64,000 bases of DNA. Origin: Theobroma cacao. Taxonomy: Eukaryota; Streptophyta; Magnoliopsida; Malvales; Malvaceae. The position numbers were made by a program, and so were the translations under genes. Shown here one piece after another: positions 1-11,388 of this stretch. How positions within the stretch are numbered: position 1 is the first letter of the stretch; each line of letters opens with the position of its first letter. The stretch spans positions 1,763,664 through 1,827,663 of the forward strand of contig NC_030857.1 of assembly GCF_000208745.1 (NCBI RefSeq), written 5' to 3'. The notes under the pieces were generated by a model. That model searched no databases, had not been told where the DNA came from, and saw only the letters and a program-made list of their open reading frames with translations.

Positions 1-560
1 GTAAAAGCTGTAGGTTTCCAGCTTCCGATGCATTTTGGATAGATATGGGCCCACGTGTCACTGTAAAAGAAATTTTATGCTTTGGTTATTTGCTTTATAG
101 TATATATGAATATAATTATCTTTTACGCTATAAGAATTATGTACCGATAGTTTTATGAAAATTATTTTACAAGAAAATAGTTTATTTTATTGAATATTTT
201 TATCATATTCAAATGGTCAAATTTTCACTTCAAATGAACGTTTTAGATACTTAATTTTTTTTCTCATTAAGTATATATTTTCGGCTTACCTACTACATTT
301 TTAGCAAGTTTCGAGGTTTTCGACAGAAATGACGGAAATGCCCCTGTGAGCAAAAATAAAAAAAAAATGTGATGTTATGATTTGGAAATGATTTGTAATC
401 CTTGGTATTTTGATTATTTGATAACTATTGGTCACCAGGGAAGTGCGAAAGCTTATACGAGAGCCTTGCGAGGTTTCGATGGACATTCGGGGTGAAGAAT
501 GTTTGTCGAGGCTTCGCGGCGGTTGTCACGGGCTCGATAGGGAGTTCCGGGTCGTGACAT
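1..560. other. AT-rich sequence passing into a GC-richer tract, no gene seen
   Basis: The first 300 bases are AT-rich and non-coding. From about 420 the composition becomes clearly more GC-rich and stays so to about 800. Open frames on both strands there are short, overlap one another and match no family I know. The stretch ending GGGTCGTGACA near 559 resembles the end of many plant LTRs, but I found no matching start or target duplication, so I do not call an LTR. Confidence 0.4.
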
Positions 561-564
561 CTTG

Positions 565-738
565 TCTTTCTCGCTTCTTCCTTTTCCAGCCGACGACACA
601 AGCCCGAAGCCCCAGCTCTCTCTAGAACCGGCTACACAGGAACCCAGATCTTCTCTCTCGCTTCTTCCTTTTGCCGGAGGCAAGCCTGAAGCCCCAACCC
701 TCTCTCTAAAACCGACGGCACACACAACTCGAGGCTCT
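565..738. repeat. Imperfect 87-bp tandem duplication, CT-rich
   Basis: The string TCGCTTCTTCC at 571 recurs at 658, and the sequence after each copy runs in parallel: GAAGCCCCA, then a CTCTCTCTA tract, then an ACCGnCnnCACA tract. The period is 87 bases with many substitutions. It is GC-richer than its surroundings. Function unknown; probably part of a repeat family. Confidence 0.6.
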
Positions 739-1048
739 CTACCCCTTTTTAAGCGGCGACACAAACCCCAAACTCCCTAAACTCCCACCGACGGTTGGCA
801 GCCCTTCACCCAAAGCTCTCTTTCTCTATGTATATATTTTTGTGATTCTTTTTTTTGGTATTGTTTGGTATTTTTTTGGTTTGTGGATTGAGGTTTCTGG
901 CTGCTAAACTAGGGATTTGATTTTGGCTTTCTGTGTTTTTGGGTTGCTAGGGATTCTTAGGAATTTTTTTGATTCAGTTTTTGGCCCCCGGATCCCCTGT
1001 GCTACAGTGCAAGGATTTTTTTTGTTGTGGTCTCTACAAGGCTTCGTT

Positions 1049-1128
1049 CCACTACTCTGCCAGACGTGAATTTTTTTGCGTCTGGCATTGTAGTGGTGAT
1101 ACTGGTATTGGCAGGGCGTCCACTACAA
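1049..1128. repeat. Nested inverted repeats built on CCACTAC
   Basis: The left arm at 1049-1066 (CCACTAC then TGCCAGACG) pairs with 1079-1096 (CGTCTGGCA then GTAGTGG) around a 12-base loop, with a small internal mismatch. The right arm can also pair as TTGTAGTGG (1088-1096) with CCACTACAA (1120-1128). The motif contains the CACTA terminus found in the element that follows, so the structure probably belongs to that transposon or marks its junction. Confidence 0.55.
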
Positions 1129-1790
1129 GGATATTTGTTTTTAGTTATTTAATAAAACACTTGGATACTTTTTAAGGATGTTATGTTTAATATTCATATG
1201 TATCAAACTATATTATATATTGTGTGTTAAGGATAATTTCTAATTACATGTTAGGACTTAAATCTCAATTTTGTAATGTGTTTTTCTTTTATATATTTTA
1301 CAGTTGAATGCGGAATTAAATTTAGTATCAGAAACAAAAATGGTAATTTTTTTTTAAATTTATTATAAAAATAATATGTCAAAATATTACCAACGGAAAA
1401 TTCCGTTGGTAATATTTTTTCAACGAAAATTTTCATTGGAAATTCTGTTAGAAATTTTTAACGGATTTTCCGTTGGAATTTCCTTTTCCAAAGGAAATTT
1501 CGTTGAAAACTTTCAACGAAATTTTTTTCCAACGGATTTCTAAAAAATTGGGCAAAGATTCAAGTTTCTAACGGATTTCTAACAGAATTTCTGTTGAAAA
1601 TTTTTAACGGATTTTCAACAGATTTTCAACAAAATTTTTCGTTAAAAATTTTCAACGAAAAGTATTACCCACAAAACTTGTGCCGACGAAATTTTTAAAG
1701 GACTTTTCCGTTAGAAATAAACATTTTCAATGAAAAATTGCCTATTTTCAACAAAAATTTCCGTTGAAAATAGCCAAATTTTTTGTAGTG
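1121..1790. mobile_element. Non-autonomous or truncated CACTA (En/Spm-type) transposon end
   Basis: The right edge reads TTTTTTGTAGTG at 1790, the complement of CACTACAAAAAA, the usual CACTA terminus. Inside it, 1380-1770 holds a dense array of degenerate subterminal motifs alternating AACGGAAATT and CCGTTGAAAA in both orientations, as expected for transposase-binding repeats. A possible left end is CACTACAAGG at 1121. The flanking triplets differ (GTC before, ATT after), so no clean 3-bp target duplication is visible and the left boundary is uncertain. No transposase is encoded. Confidence 0.65.
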
Positions 1791-2566
1791 ATTGTTCCTT
1801 TCTTAAGTGCTTAGTTAAATATAGGAAGGGATATAAAATATTTGAAAATTGCTTCTTTATGTCAGGATCAACAGGCATTTGAAGGGGACATTAATAAGGA
1901 ACGTATAGCATGACAGTCCGTTAAAGGCCACAAACCATGAACGATGAGAAATCTGCAAATTTTGTTTTGAGATTCGGAAAAACACAACGAATGGAGATTA
2001 AAAGCTAGTCCACGTTCTACTACATTATGGGTCACGACTCTGGCCCGCCATTGCCAAAACTCTTTCCCCTCTACAGTGCATTGCAATTATTTGGGGGCCT
2101 TTTACTTCACAGAGTAATTTAATTTGTCTCACTATCTAAGGTCCTTGTCAGCTTTTTCATGATTAAGCACTAAATTAAGATGAAAAAAACAATTGGATTA
2201 AATATGTTTAAATTAATGATGAATCATGAAGACACGTTTTTTCTTTCTTTAGCTTTCTTGCTATATGTAATCTTTTTCTGGTTTGAGTTTCATAGTTTCT
2301 TCTAAAGCTTTAAATTTTGGGAAATTGATGTATCAGATTTTTTTTTGACAAATAATATTTCAATAAAAAAGATGCAGGGACAAATTTAGACTAAAGTTAA
2401 TTTAATTAAGAATCATTAGATTATACTCTTTGAAGCGAAGGCAACTTAAAAGGTATATTATCGTTCAAGGATTTATCATAAAACATGCACAACATAAAAT
2501 GTTGTTGACACTCTGAACTAGAGCAAGCTAGATGCCAACTAAGTTACTAGTATAACCTTAAATGCA
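1791..2566. other. Non-coding flank; distal part is duplicated P450 3' flank
   Basis: I see no gene. From about 2340 the sequence aligns with 4545-4920, the 3' flank of the intact P450 gene, for example at AATTTAATTAA and in the ACTAGAGCAA stretch. This marks it as the 3' flank of the first P450 copy. The second copy has about 160 extra bases near 4595-4755 that are absent here. Confidence 0.5.
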
Positions 2567-3178
2567 TTAAATATTAATCATGTTGGCCACATGGCAAAGA
2601 GCTTTTTTTTTGTGTACAGTGATACCAGGTATCACATCAAGGTTTAAGTCTTCTTTGTTCATCCCCATTGGCATTTCCCAGTCAAATTTGTAAAGAAGAT
2701 CAGCAAGGGCAAGCTCCACGGTTGCAGCTCCCATATGTATTCCAGGACAATTCCATCTACCGGCACCAAAAGGTATTAGCTCAAAGTCTAGTCCTTTGTA
2801 GTCAATAGAGCTGCCAATGAATCTCTCTGGGTAGAACTCTTATGGGTTTTCCCAAGCTTTGGGGTCTCTTCCGACTGCCCACACATTCACATAAACCAAG
2901 GTTTTTGCAGGTATTTCATATTCACCTATGTTGCACTTTCACAATGTTTCTCGTGACACTAACAATGGAACTATTGGTTGCAATTTGAATATTTATTTTA
3001 TTATAACTTTAAGATAAATTAAACCTTGGACATCATTTTTATTTACAAAACTTTTTTTTTCAATCAAACTTCAGACTTCTTCTTAAACTTTCTTCAAACA
3101 CTTAGGTTTTTTCATTAGAAAGGTTACGACCCAAATCACGGTGGCAAGGCTAGTATCTATTCTAACAATAAATAAATC
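2567..3178 (-). pseudogene. CYP83-like cytochrome P450 pseudogene, exon 2 only (copy A)
   Basis: This matches exon 2 of the intact gene at 4921-5532 over its full length, with the same size (612 bases), the same stop position and the same splice acceptor. It is dead. A TAA stop at 2840-2842 interrupts the region before the PERF motif. The arginine of the haem-binding FxxGxRxCxG motif is replaced by tryptophan near 2755. The I-helix AGTDT reads VRIDT. Exon 1 is missing: about 300 bases of intron-like sequence follow, with an apparent insertion near 3230-3395, and then unrelated duplicated block sequence begins near 3490. The lack of net indels suggests fairly recent inactivation. Confidence 0.85.
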
Positions 3179-3489
3179 CTGCACAAAAGAAAAGGAAAAA
3201 AGAAAGAGATGAGATAATTATACATATATATGTTGTGTGGTTCTCATGCTGTATGTTTAGGTTTTTTTTTTTAAACGTCTCTTTGAGAACAAATCTTTGA
3301 TGGTCTCATTGTCCCATGTTTCTTGGCTTTGCCAAAATTTTGTATCAGTTTCATGATACATAATAAAAATTTTCATTTGACTAAGCAAAAAAAAAAATTG
3401 GCATATATATACACCTATGGTGTTGAATCTATAAAATTAATTAATCATAATACTTAATATTATAATTAAAGTAAATTCTTGAGTGAGAT

Positions 3490-3735
3490 TCATGTAGTCC
3501 TTCACAGCATCATTGATCTTTTAGACCTGATAAAATTACCTATATACAGTAGGAAACCATTATGTCTTGTTTCTTAATAGCATGATTAACAACATTGAAA
3601 ACCTTAGTACTACAAATTATCCTCAATTGGGAAGAATGATAAGGAAAGGTAATACCAACAGGATGATGGGAAAGCATATGTAGAAAAAGTAACATAAGAA
3701 ATAATGACCGTAATTGCACTCACTTGACCAACTTC
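3490..3735. repeat. Partial copy of the block that precedes each P450 unit
   Basis: The stretch reading GTCCTTCACAGCATCATTGA at about 3503 and the following 100 bases align with 9580-9660 and in part with 13965-13995. The block therefore lies on the low-coordinate side of copies B, C and D. Here it is separated from copy B by a LINE relic. No coding function seen. Confidence 0.5.
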
Positions 3736-3779
3736 GTTGAAACTTTTTATTAATATTTTTTTTCAATTATAAACTTCGA

Positions 3780-4440
3780 GGGAAATTTCTGGATGGAGAA
3801 TTGGGATTAGCATCCAGAGGATAATCTAGATATTTTGTGGGTAGATAACGGGCTTTGCAACACATGGATGTGGCCCATTCTTCAATAATTTGTCGGGCAA
3901 CATTAGTACCTATTAGACAGCCATTTTGAAAGTTGAGATTGCTTGGAAACTTTTTAGGATTCTCTTGATGTTTGTAAGTTGCATGAAATCTAGCTTATAG
4001 AAGATAATAGTATCGTCTGTGAATTGGGGATGAAGGATAGAGGGATCATTACCAATTTGAATACCTTAGAAGATCTTCGTAGAGTTTGCTTGACGCTTAA
4101 AGATTGTATCACAATGTTGAATAAAAAAAGTGAGAGTGCGCAACCTTGCTCTAAGTTTCTGTTGATGGAGAATTGCAATATTGACAATCCATTGACTAGA
4201 ACACATATGGAAGTCGAAGAAATAGTGGTGGATCCAACCATACCATTTAGGACTAAATTCTGTGAGTTTCGTGATGAAATCCACGTGACTCCAGTCAAGG
4301 ATATCAAAGACTTTTCTGAAATCAGCTTTGAGCACATGACCACACCTACCATTTTTCCTTGAGGAGTCAATTGTTTCACTGGGAATAAGTTAAGGAGCAA
4401 TCAGAGATTTGTTTACCTTTTTTATAAAGGATTTGTCAAT
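3780..4440 (-). mobile_element. Degraded LINE (non-LTR retrotransposon) reverse transcriptase fragment
   Basis: Read on the minus strand in shifting frames, the segment carries three reverse-transcriptase landmarks in the right order: KADFRKVFDILDWSHVDFI (about 4335-4275), like the plant LINE KxDFxKAYDxVxW block; EQGCALSLFLFNI (about 4130), like the RQGDPLSPFLFNI block; and FTDDTIIF (about 4026-4000), like the catalytic FADDT block. Frameshifts join these pieces, so there is no intact protein. It interrupts the interval between P450 copies A and B. Confidence 0.75.
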
Positions 4441-4920
4441 TTACTTTCTTGTTAGATGTTATCTTCTTTTTTCTTTTTTTTGACTTTCATGTATCTTCTA
4501 ATCTGTTGCTTTGATTTTCCTGAAAACTTCATGAATAAGGTATTTTCTTACAAATAGTATTCCAATAAAAAAGATTTAGAGATAAATTTAGCAGATTACA
4601 TGTCCCTCTCTTTTTTTTCCCAAAATTTTTTAAGTTTGAATGGGGTTTCAAGTCAATAAGTGACGTCTCCATTTATTGATTTAAGAATTTGAAAAATTAG
4701 GTACATACATTGAATTGATCACTCATCTAGAATACCATAGATTACTCTGAAGAAAGCCAAATTAGATTAAAGTTAATTTAATTAAAAATCATTAGCTTAT
4801 ACTCTTTGAAGCAAGATAACTTAATAGATACATTAAGATACATGGATATATTATGTTGTTGACACTCCAAACTAGAGCAAACTAGCAGCAAATTAAGTTA
4901 CTAGGATAACCTTACATGCA

Positions 4921-6535
4921 TTAAACATGAATTTCTTTGGCCACAAGGCAGAGAGCAATTTTTTTGTGTGTAGTGATACCGGGTATCACATCAAAGTCTA
5001 AGTCTTCCTTGTTCATCCCTGTTGGCATTTCCCAGTCAAATTTGTAAAGCAGATTAGCAAGGGCAAGCTCCACAGTCACAACTCCCATATGTATTCCGGG
5101 ACAGCCCCTTCTACCGGCACCAAAAGGTATGAGCTCGAAGTCTAGTCCTTTATAGTCAATAGAGCTGCCAATGAATCTCTCCGGATAGAATTCTTCTGGA
5201 TTTTCCCAAGCTTCAGGGTCTCTTCCCACCGCCCATGCATTCACATAAACTAAGGTTTTGGCAGGTATGTCATACCCACCTATGCTGCATTTTCGCATTG
5301 TTTCTCGCGGCACTAATAATGGAACTATTGGTTGCAATCTAAATGTTTCTTTTATCACAGCTTTAAGATAAGTTAGGCCTTGAGCATCATCTTCACTTAC
5401 AAAATCCTTTTTCCCTATCAAACTTCTAACTTCCTCTTGAACTTTCTTCATACACCTAGGATTTTTCATTAGGAAGGTCATGACCCAAATCACGGTGGCA
5501 GCGCTAGTATCCGTTCCAGCAATAAACACATCCTGCATAGAAGAAATAAAAAAAAAGAACATAAGGTATATATATTTTCCTATGGTGTGAAGCTATAAAG
5601 TAAATTAATGATAACACTTAATACTATATTTAAGTGAAGATGACCATTAGCACAGCTTTTATGTGATCCATAGTGAGGTTAATTGCAAAGTCACGATCTT
5701 TCCATATCTGTAGTAAGACATCGACTATGTCCTCTTGCTCCGGTTTTGATCTATTCGGATTAAGATGTTCACCAATAAGTTCTTGATAGAAGATTTCATA
5801 TTTTTTGTAATTTTTTTCAAGACGACTGAGTAATCCAGAGAGTCTATCAACCCAACCCATGAAAGGAAAATAATCAGAGATAAAGAAGCTCGTGAGCAAA
5901 GCTTGGCTTTCATTAAGCAACCCATGAAACCTGCTTCTTTCAGTTCCTTCTTCTTCGTACCTCTTGCCGAATCCTATTCTACAAATTATGGTACTGGTAA
6001 GGTACATCATGGCCTCACTCAAATTGACAATCTTAGAATCAACAGATAATTTGGATATTTTTGCAATCAAGCGAGCAACTTCATCTTCTCGGATGGGACG
6101 AAAGAGTTGCACTCTATTAGAATTAAAGAGATGAATGACACATATTTTCCTAATCTCCCGCCAATAAGCATTATATGGTGAAAAAGTCAAATCTAAACCA
6201 TTATAAGATAATTTCTGCGCTCCACGTAAAGTTGGCCTACTGCAGAAGTCGAGATCATGGGTTTTCATAACCTCTTCAGCCATTTTTGCAGAAGAAACTA
6301 TCAGGGTTAACCTAAATCCAAGTCGCAAGGACATGAGAGAGCCATACTTGCGAGAGAGTTTCCAAAAAAAAATATGAGGGGCTGAGTTATCAAGCATCTG
6401 CATATGCAAGTGACCGATCAAGGGAAGACCTGGCGGGCTTGGGGGAAGAAGAATACTGCCATTATTTCTTTGTTTTAAGAGAATGAATAGGAAGAGGGAG
6501 GGGAGGGCTAGAACGAAGAACAACAACACTACCAT
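4921..6535 (-). CDS. Cytochrome P450, CYP83-like (CYP71 clan), intact copy B
   Basis: The product is an endoplasmic-reticulum haem monooxygenase. Two exons, 6535-5645 and 5532-4921, join in phase 0 across a 112-base intron with GT and AG borders, giving 500 residues, the usual family length. Visible features are an N-terminal hydrophobic anchor (residues 1-22), the proline hinge LPPSPPGLPLIG, the C-helix WREIRK, the I-helix oxygen-activating AGTDTS just after the intron, the K-helix KETFRL, the FYPERF motif and the haem-ligand motif FGAGRRGCPG. The single intron before the I-helix is typical of CYP71-clan genes. The middle and C-terminal parts resemble CYP83B1 more than CYP71B, but the substrate cannot be read from the sequence. 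It is the only intact member of a four-copy array. Confidence 0.92.
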
Positions 6536-6745
6536 TGTGATCTAGTGAAGCAACTTGTGAAAAGTGAGGGCAAGAGTTCCCTAATAAAGAACTAATTAGC
6601 CGACCATTTTGACCAAAAATTTTTAGTAGGAATTAATAATCAGATTCATATGGTTGATATTATCCCGCCAATCAGGGGGAAGGTAGTTCATTAATGGGCC
6701 CGAGCCTCGGAAATTAAGAATTTTTTTATTTATTATATTTTTTTA

Positions 6746-7665
6746 TCAGGGGTGCAAGGTAGTTTCAAATTTTTTAAAAAAATTTATTTATTATATATTT
6801 TTAATATCTTTTTCAAAATAATATTTTTTTAATAATTATATAAATAATAAAATAATTTCACAATTTCTATTCAATTTTATCTTAATTCTTAAATTTCTTC
6901 ACACTTATTTCCCTCTCTTTCTCTTCTCTTTTGAATTTTTTATTTTTATTTTTACTTTACTTTCTTTTCTATAATTCACCATCGATGTATTTTTAATGAC
7001 AATAGATTCCTAATTACAAAAATTGAATATAAGATTCAATGAACAAATTGTGAAACTTTTAACTTTAAGCACTATTTTGAATCTTAATAATAATTACAAA
7101 TCATTCAACATTATTGATGATATCTGCAAGTTAATAGAGAATTTTTATTCTTTGAATTTCACAGAGCAAGAAAGACTTCTTTTGAGATTACAGTTGAGAC
7201 ATTATAAACTTAATATACCTCATCACCAAAGTTTCAAAAATAGTAAGATACTTTTCGAATTATACTAGAGATTAGCAGAAATAGAAAAATTAAGAAATTA
7301 TCACTTGATTAATAGATTAATTCACTTTATTTTAACTCTTTCCATTTATACAGCAATTACAAAGAGTATCTTTTCAGCAATGAAATTTGTGAAAACAAAA
7401 CTTCGAAATAAAATAAATTATGAATTTCTTGTAGATCATTTAATTATTTATATTGAAAAAGACATTATTAACTTTTTCAATACAAAACCAACAATTGATG
7501 AATTTAAATTTAAGATATATCATAGAGCATAATTTTCTTAAAAGGCTATTGTAAATATTTTTTTTCTTATTTTTTTTATTTAAATGTTATATAAAATTAT
7601 TATTTATTATAAATTTTTTAACTATTGATTAAATTAAACATATTAATATTAAAAAATTTTAGCTC
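6746..7665 (+). mobile_element. hAT-superfamily transposase relic (C-terminal dimerisation domain)
   Basis: The frame 7021-7532 encodes the C-terminal end of a zinc-finger MYM-type-1-like hAT transposase. The RFNEQIVKLL block is followed by the dimerisation core FSAMKFVKTKLRNKINYEFL. One in-frame TAG at 7266-7268 splits it; the frame continues unchanged on the far side. The catalytic and BED/TTF parts are missing, so the element is an internally deleted relic. A possible left terminus is CAGGGGTGCAA at 6746, and the right flank near 7650 resembles the usual 3' end of such elements. No 8-bp target duplication could be confirmed, so the outer limits are approximate. Confidence 0.75.
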
Positions 7666-8135
7666 TTATTACTTTCCCATAACCTTACAACGTTCGTTAA
7701 TCATGATTTGGAAATATTTCCTCAAAGAAAATAACTCTTTCATTCAAGGCAGTTTGGCCAAAAAACACAAATTCAAAGGCAACTCTTCATTTGTCGCTTC
7801 ATTGTACTTGCCAAATAATTGTTACATAAAATAAAAAATTACTTTTTCTTTTGTTGAAAGAATGCTGCCAAATACATTTAACAATAATTGTTTGACTTAT
7901 AAAAATTTAGGATGACATTGTTCTTCATTGTGGAGCCACAATTGTTTCCATAGGTCAATGTAATTTCCACTAGTCATGCTTGTGGGTCATAAGTCATTCA
8001 GTAATGTGTCATTAACTTCCAAAAAAAACCTAATTAACAATTGATAATTGTTTTAATGGGTTAGTCAGTCCCTGCCAACCAACAAGATGTTAAAAAGAAA
8101 AGTGCTCCAATGGGAGGTTCAACATATCTACAGGG
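7666..8135. other. Non-coding AT-rich spacer
   Basis: I see no gene and no recognisable element between the hAT relic and the 75-bp tandem repeat. Confidence 0.4.
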
Positions 8136-8285
8136 AAGCCACCAACCAACAAGCTGACAATTGGGCGAAAACAAGGATAAGAAGAGTTGAAAATCTGGGA
8201 TAAGAAGAGTAAGCCACCAACCAACAAGCTGACAATTTGGCGAAAACAAGGATAAGAAGAGTTGAAAATCTGGGATAAGAAGAGT
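8136..8285. repeat. 75-bp tandem repeat, two copies
   Basis: AAGCCACCAACCAACAAGCT at 8136 recurs at 8211, and the two units are nearly identical over their full 75 bases. Each unit ends with the shorter direct repeat GGGATAAGAAGAGT, itself close to AGGATAAGAAGAGT inside the unit. Open frames across it on the minus strand are by-products of the repeat. Confidence 0.85.
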
Positions 8286-9047
8286 TGAAAACCTGCTCAA
8301 CGTATGGGGGAAGCATCTAATAATAACGCTAGTGCCTGAGGAGTGTTTTTTCAATGTCCCTACTTTTTCTCCAGGTGTAGCTGCAGAGGATCTATCCATA
8401 GGGGTAATTTCATCTTCTATCTTTTGACTGCAGGTGTTCATTGGTTGAATAGGTTTTTTGGATAAACAGGGGATCGGCTCTTTTTTCCTAAGGCTTAGGA
8501 CTTGGAGGAGGTGATTGGGTTATGCTGGTTGTTTTTTTTTTTTTTTTTTGTCTTTTGTTCATTATGGCTGGTGTACAGGGTTTTTATGCTGGTGTTGTTT
8601 TGATCACCTGGGAGTTGAAGAGGATTTTGTGTGGGTATACCCCTTTATTTTGTACGGGGCATAACTTGATAAAATCTTTGTAAAGAGCAGAACTATTGTT
8701 CCCGTTTATAAATACAAGTGAAATTTCAAAAAGAAGTTAGTCCCTGCCAAAATTAAAATATTATAGCAACCTTGTATGACCTGGGATTAGCCTCCAAGTT
8801 AATCATTGCTCCAAAAAATTATACAATGCTTCGCAAATGGCACAGGTCGGCAAAGGCCATCTGATTGGTTTTTAATTTCTTCCCTTTTTGTACGTATCCA
8901 CCTGGTATGGGGATTGTTAACAGGGATGGTCTGCCTGCTCCCCTTTCATTTTTTGTTTGTACTATTATTTTTTCCGTGTGAGTAACGAGAATTTAACCCT
9001 CCTGTTATCAAGCATATGATTTTGCGTAACTTTGTGGGTTCAGAATC
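8286..9047. other. Non-coding region, possibly the 3' end of a retroelement
   Basis: There is no gene. The segment holds a long poly-T tract near 8530 and an area ending TTTATAAATACAA near 8720 that resembles the 3' terminus of plant LINEs. No coding domain is left to confirm this. Confidence 0.25.
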
Positions 9048-9660
9048 GAAAGTTGAAGATTATATGAATTATGATGAAAAGCATGAATGGGAACCAGCAG
9101 GGTTATATCTCCTCTCTCACTCTTTCAGAGATATATATATGTACTGCCATGCCATCACCATGAGTCTCTGGGTGATTATTGAAACCAAGTCCTCTGGTTT
9201 CCGCGCATACACCTCTGTCCCTGTTGGCTTCGCTTAGAAGGAAATGTAGAGTAGATAGGCAGAAAATGTCTACTGACGTGTAAAACCGGAGCCGCTGCTG
9301 CGTTCGGAGGAAGAGCAAGGCCTGGGAAGTCTTTCTCTATATTAAATAGGAAAAGAACAAGACTTGCTGAGAGTCAAGTGTGAATAATAGAAGCTGCTAA
9401 ATACTTCAAACAAATTTCCTCGCGCTCGCCGCAATCAGCCGGCTTATGCTTAATTCTGACGTCTCAGGCAAATATAGAATTATACTTATCATATATAATT
9501 CATAAACCAGGAATATAATATCAAAGAAGCAGAAATGTTTACCTTTCTCCTTAACGTCACCCTCTCCATCGGATTCCTTTTGTCCTTTACAGCATCTTTG
9601 ATCTCTAGAATAGGTAAATTGATCTATTACAGTAGAAAACCACATGTCTTAATTCTTTAA
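9048..9660. repeat. Duplicated block beside P450 copy C
   Basis: The segment aligns with 13690-13995 at both ends: the region containing TGAATTATGATGA, the region CCAAGTCCTCTGGTTT and the distal CTCCTTAACGTCACCCTCTC. A piece of it also matches 3500-3600. On the minus strand the distal part has a short open stretch ending at a possible GT donor near 9540, so it could be a decayed exon, but I recognise no protein. It is best read as part of the tandem duplication unit that carries the P450 genes. Confidence 0.6.
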
Positions 9661-9759
9661 TTATGCATTAACATACACAACCTAAAATGTTGTCCCACTC
9701 CAAACTAGAGCTAGCTAGCAGCAAATTAAATTACTATAGCTAGTATAACAATACATGCA

Positions 9760-11388
9760 TTAATAAACATCAATTTCGTGGGCCACAAGGCAAAGAGCAT
9801 TTTTTTTGTGCATGGTGATACCAGGTATCACGTCAAAGGCTAAGTCTTCCTTGTTCATCCCGGCCGGCATTTCCCAATCAAATTTGTAAAGAAGATTAGC
9901 AAGGGCAAGCTCCAGAGTTGCAACTCCCATATGTATTCCGGGACAACCCCTTCTACCAGCACCAAACGGAATGAGCTCGAAGTCTAGTCCTTTGTAGTCA
10001 ATAGAGCTGTCAATGAATCTCTCCGAATAAAACTCTTTTGGATTTTTCCAAGCTTGGGGGTCTCTTCCTATTGCCCATGCATTCACATGAATTAAGGTTT
10101 TGGCAGGTATTTCATTCCCGCCTATGTTGCACTTTCGCATCGTTTCTCGTGGCACTAATAATGGAGCTATTGGTTGCAATCTGAATGCTTCTTTTATCAC
10201 AGCTTTAAAATAAGTTAAGCTTTGAATATCATCTTCATTTACAAAACATTTTTTCCCTACCAAACTTTTTACTTCCTCTTGAATTTTCTTCAAACACCTA
10301 GGATTTTTCATTAGAAAGGTCATGACCCAAATCACAGTGGCAGCGCTAGTATCCGTTCCACCAATAAACACATTCTGCATAAAAGAAAAAAAAGATAAGA
10401 TAATTATATATGTTCTTATGGTGTTGAAGCTATAAAATTAATTAATGATAATACTTAATATTATAGTTAAAGGAAATATTTTGAGTGAAGATCACCGTTA
10501 GCATGGCTTTTATGTGATCCAAAGTGAGATCAATTGCAAAGTCACGAATCTTCCGAAGTTGTAGTAAGACATCAATTATGTCTTCTTGTTCGGTTTTTGG
10601 TCAATTTGGATTAAGATGTTCATCAATGAGTTCTTGATAGAAGACATCAAACTTTTTGAAATTTTTTTCAAGACAGGTTGAGAAATCCAGAAAGCCTATC
10701 AACCCAATCCATACAAGGAAAATAATCAAAAACACAGAAGCTCGTAAGCAGGGCTTGGCTTTCATTAAGCAGCCCATGAAGTCTGCTTCTTTCAACGCCT
10801 TCTTCTTCATATCTCTTGCCGAATCCTATTCTACAAATTATTGTACTAGTAAGACACATCATTGCCTCACTCAAATTGACAGGCTTAGAATTAACAGATA
10901 ATTTGGATATTTTTGCAATTAGGCGAGCAACTTCATCTTCTCGGATGGGACGATAGATTTGCACTCTATTAAGATTAAAAAGATGAGCAACACATATTTT
11001 CCTAATCTCCCTCCAATAAGCACTATACGGTGAAAAAGCCAAATCTAAACCATTATAAGATAATTTCTGCCCTCCCAAGTAAAGTAGGCCTACTGCAGCA
11101 GTCGAGGTCATGGGTTTTCATAACCTCTTTAGCCGTTTCTGCTGAAGAAACTACTAGGATTGGCCTAAATCCAAATCTCAAGGACATGAGAGAGCCATAC
11201 TTTTGAGAGAGTTTCCAAAGAAAAATATGAGGGGCTGAGTTATCAAGCATCTGCATGTGTAAGTGACCGATAAAGGGGAGACCTGACGGGCCGGGTGGAA
11301 GAGGACTATTGCCATTGTCTCTATCTTTTGGGAGAATGAATAGAAAGAGGCTGGGGACGGCTAGAACAAAGAACAGCAACACTACCAT
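9760..11388 (-). pseudogene. CYP83-like cytochrome P450 pseudogene (copy C)
   Basis: The layout equals that of the intact copy: exon 1 at 11388-10496, a short intron, and exon 2 at 10374-9760. Exon 2 is fully open, with FIGGTDTS, KEAFRL and the haem motif FGAGRRGCPG. Exon 1 is broken in three places relative to copy B: a one-base insertion near 11070-11077 just after the RPTL motif, a second one-base insertion near 10670-10680, and an in-frame TGA near 10605 in place of the arginine codon after LNPN. The N-terminal anchor and hinge are intact. Full-length protein cannot be made, though a transcript could still be expressed. Confidence 0.85.

Noticed and set aside
340..560. Solo LTR ending GTCGTGACA
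   Set aside because: No matching 5' end or target duplication could be found.
450..780. Overlapping short open frames on both strands
   Set aside because: They are by-products of the GC-rich tandem repeat and show no protein family.
1868..2086. 72-residue minus-strand open frame
   Set aside because: No domain or homologue recognised and no gene structure around it.
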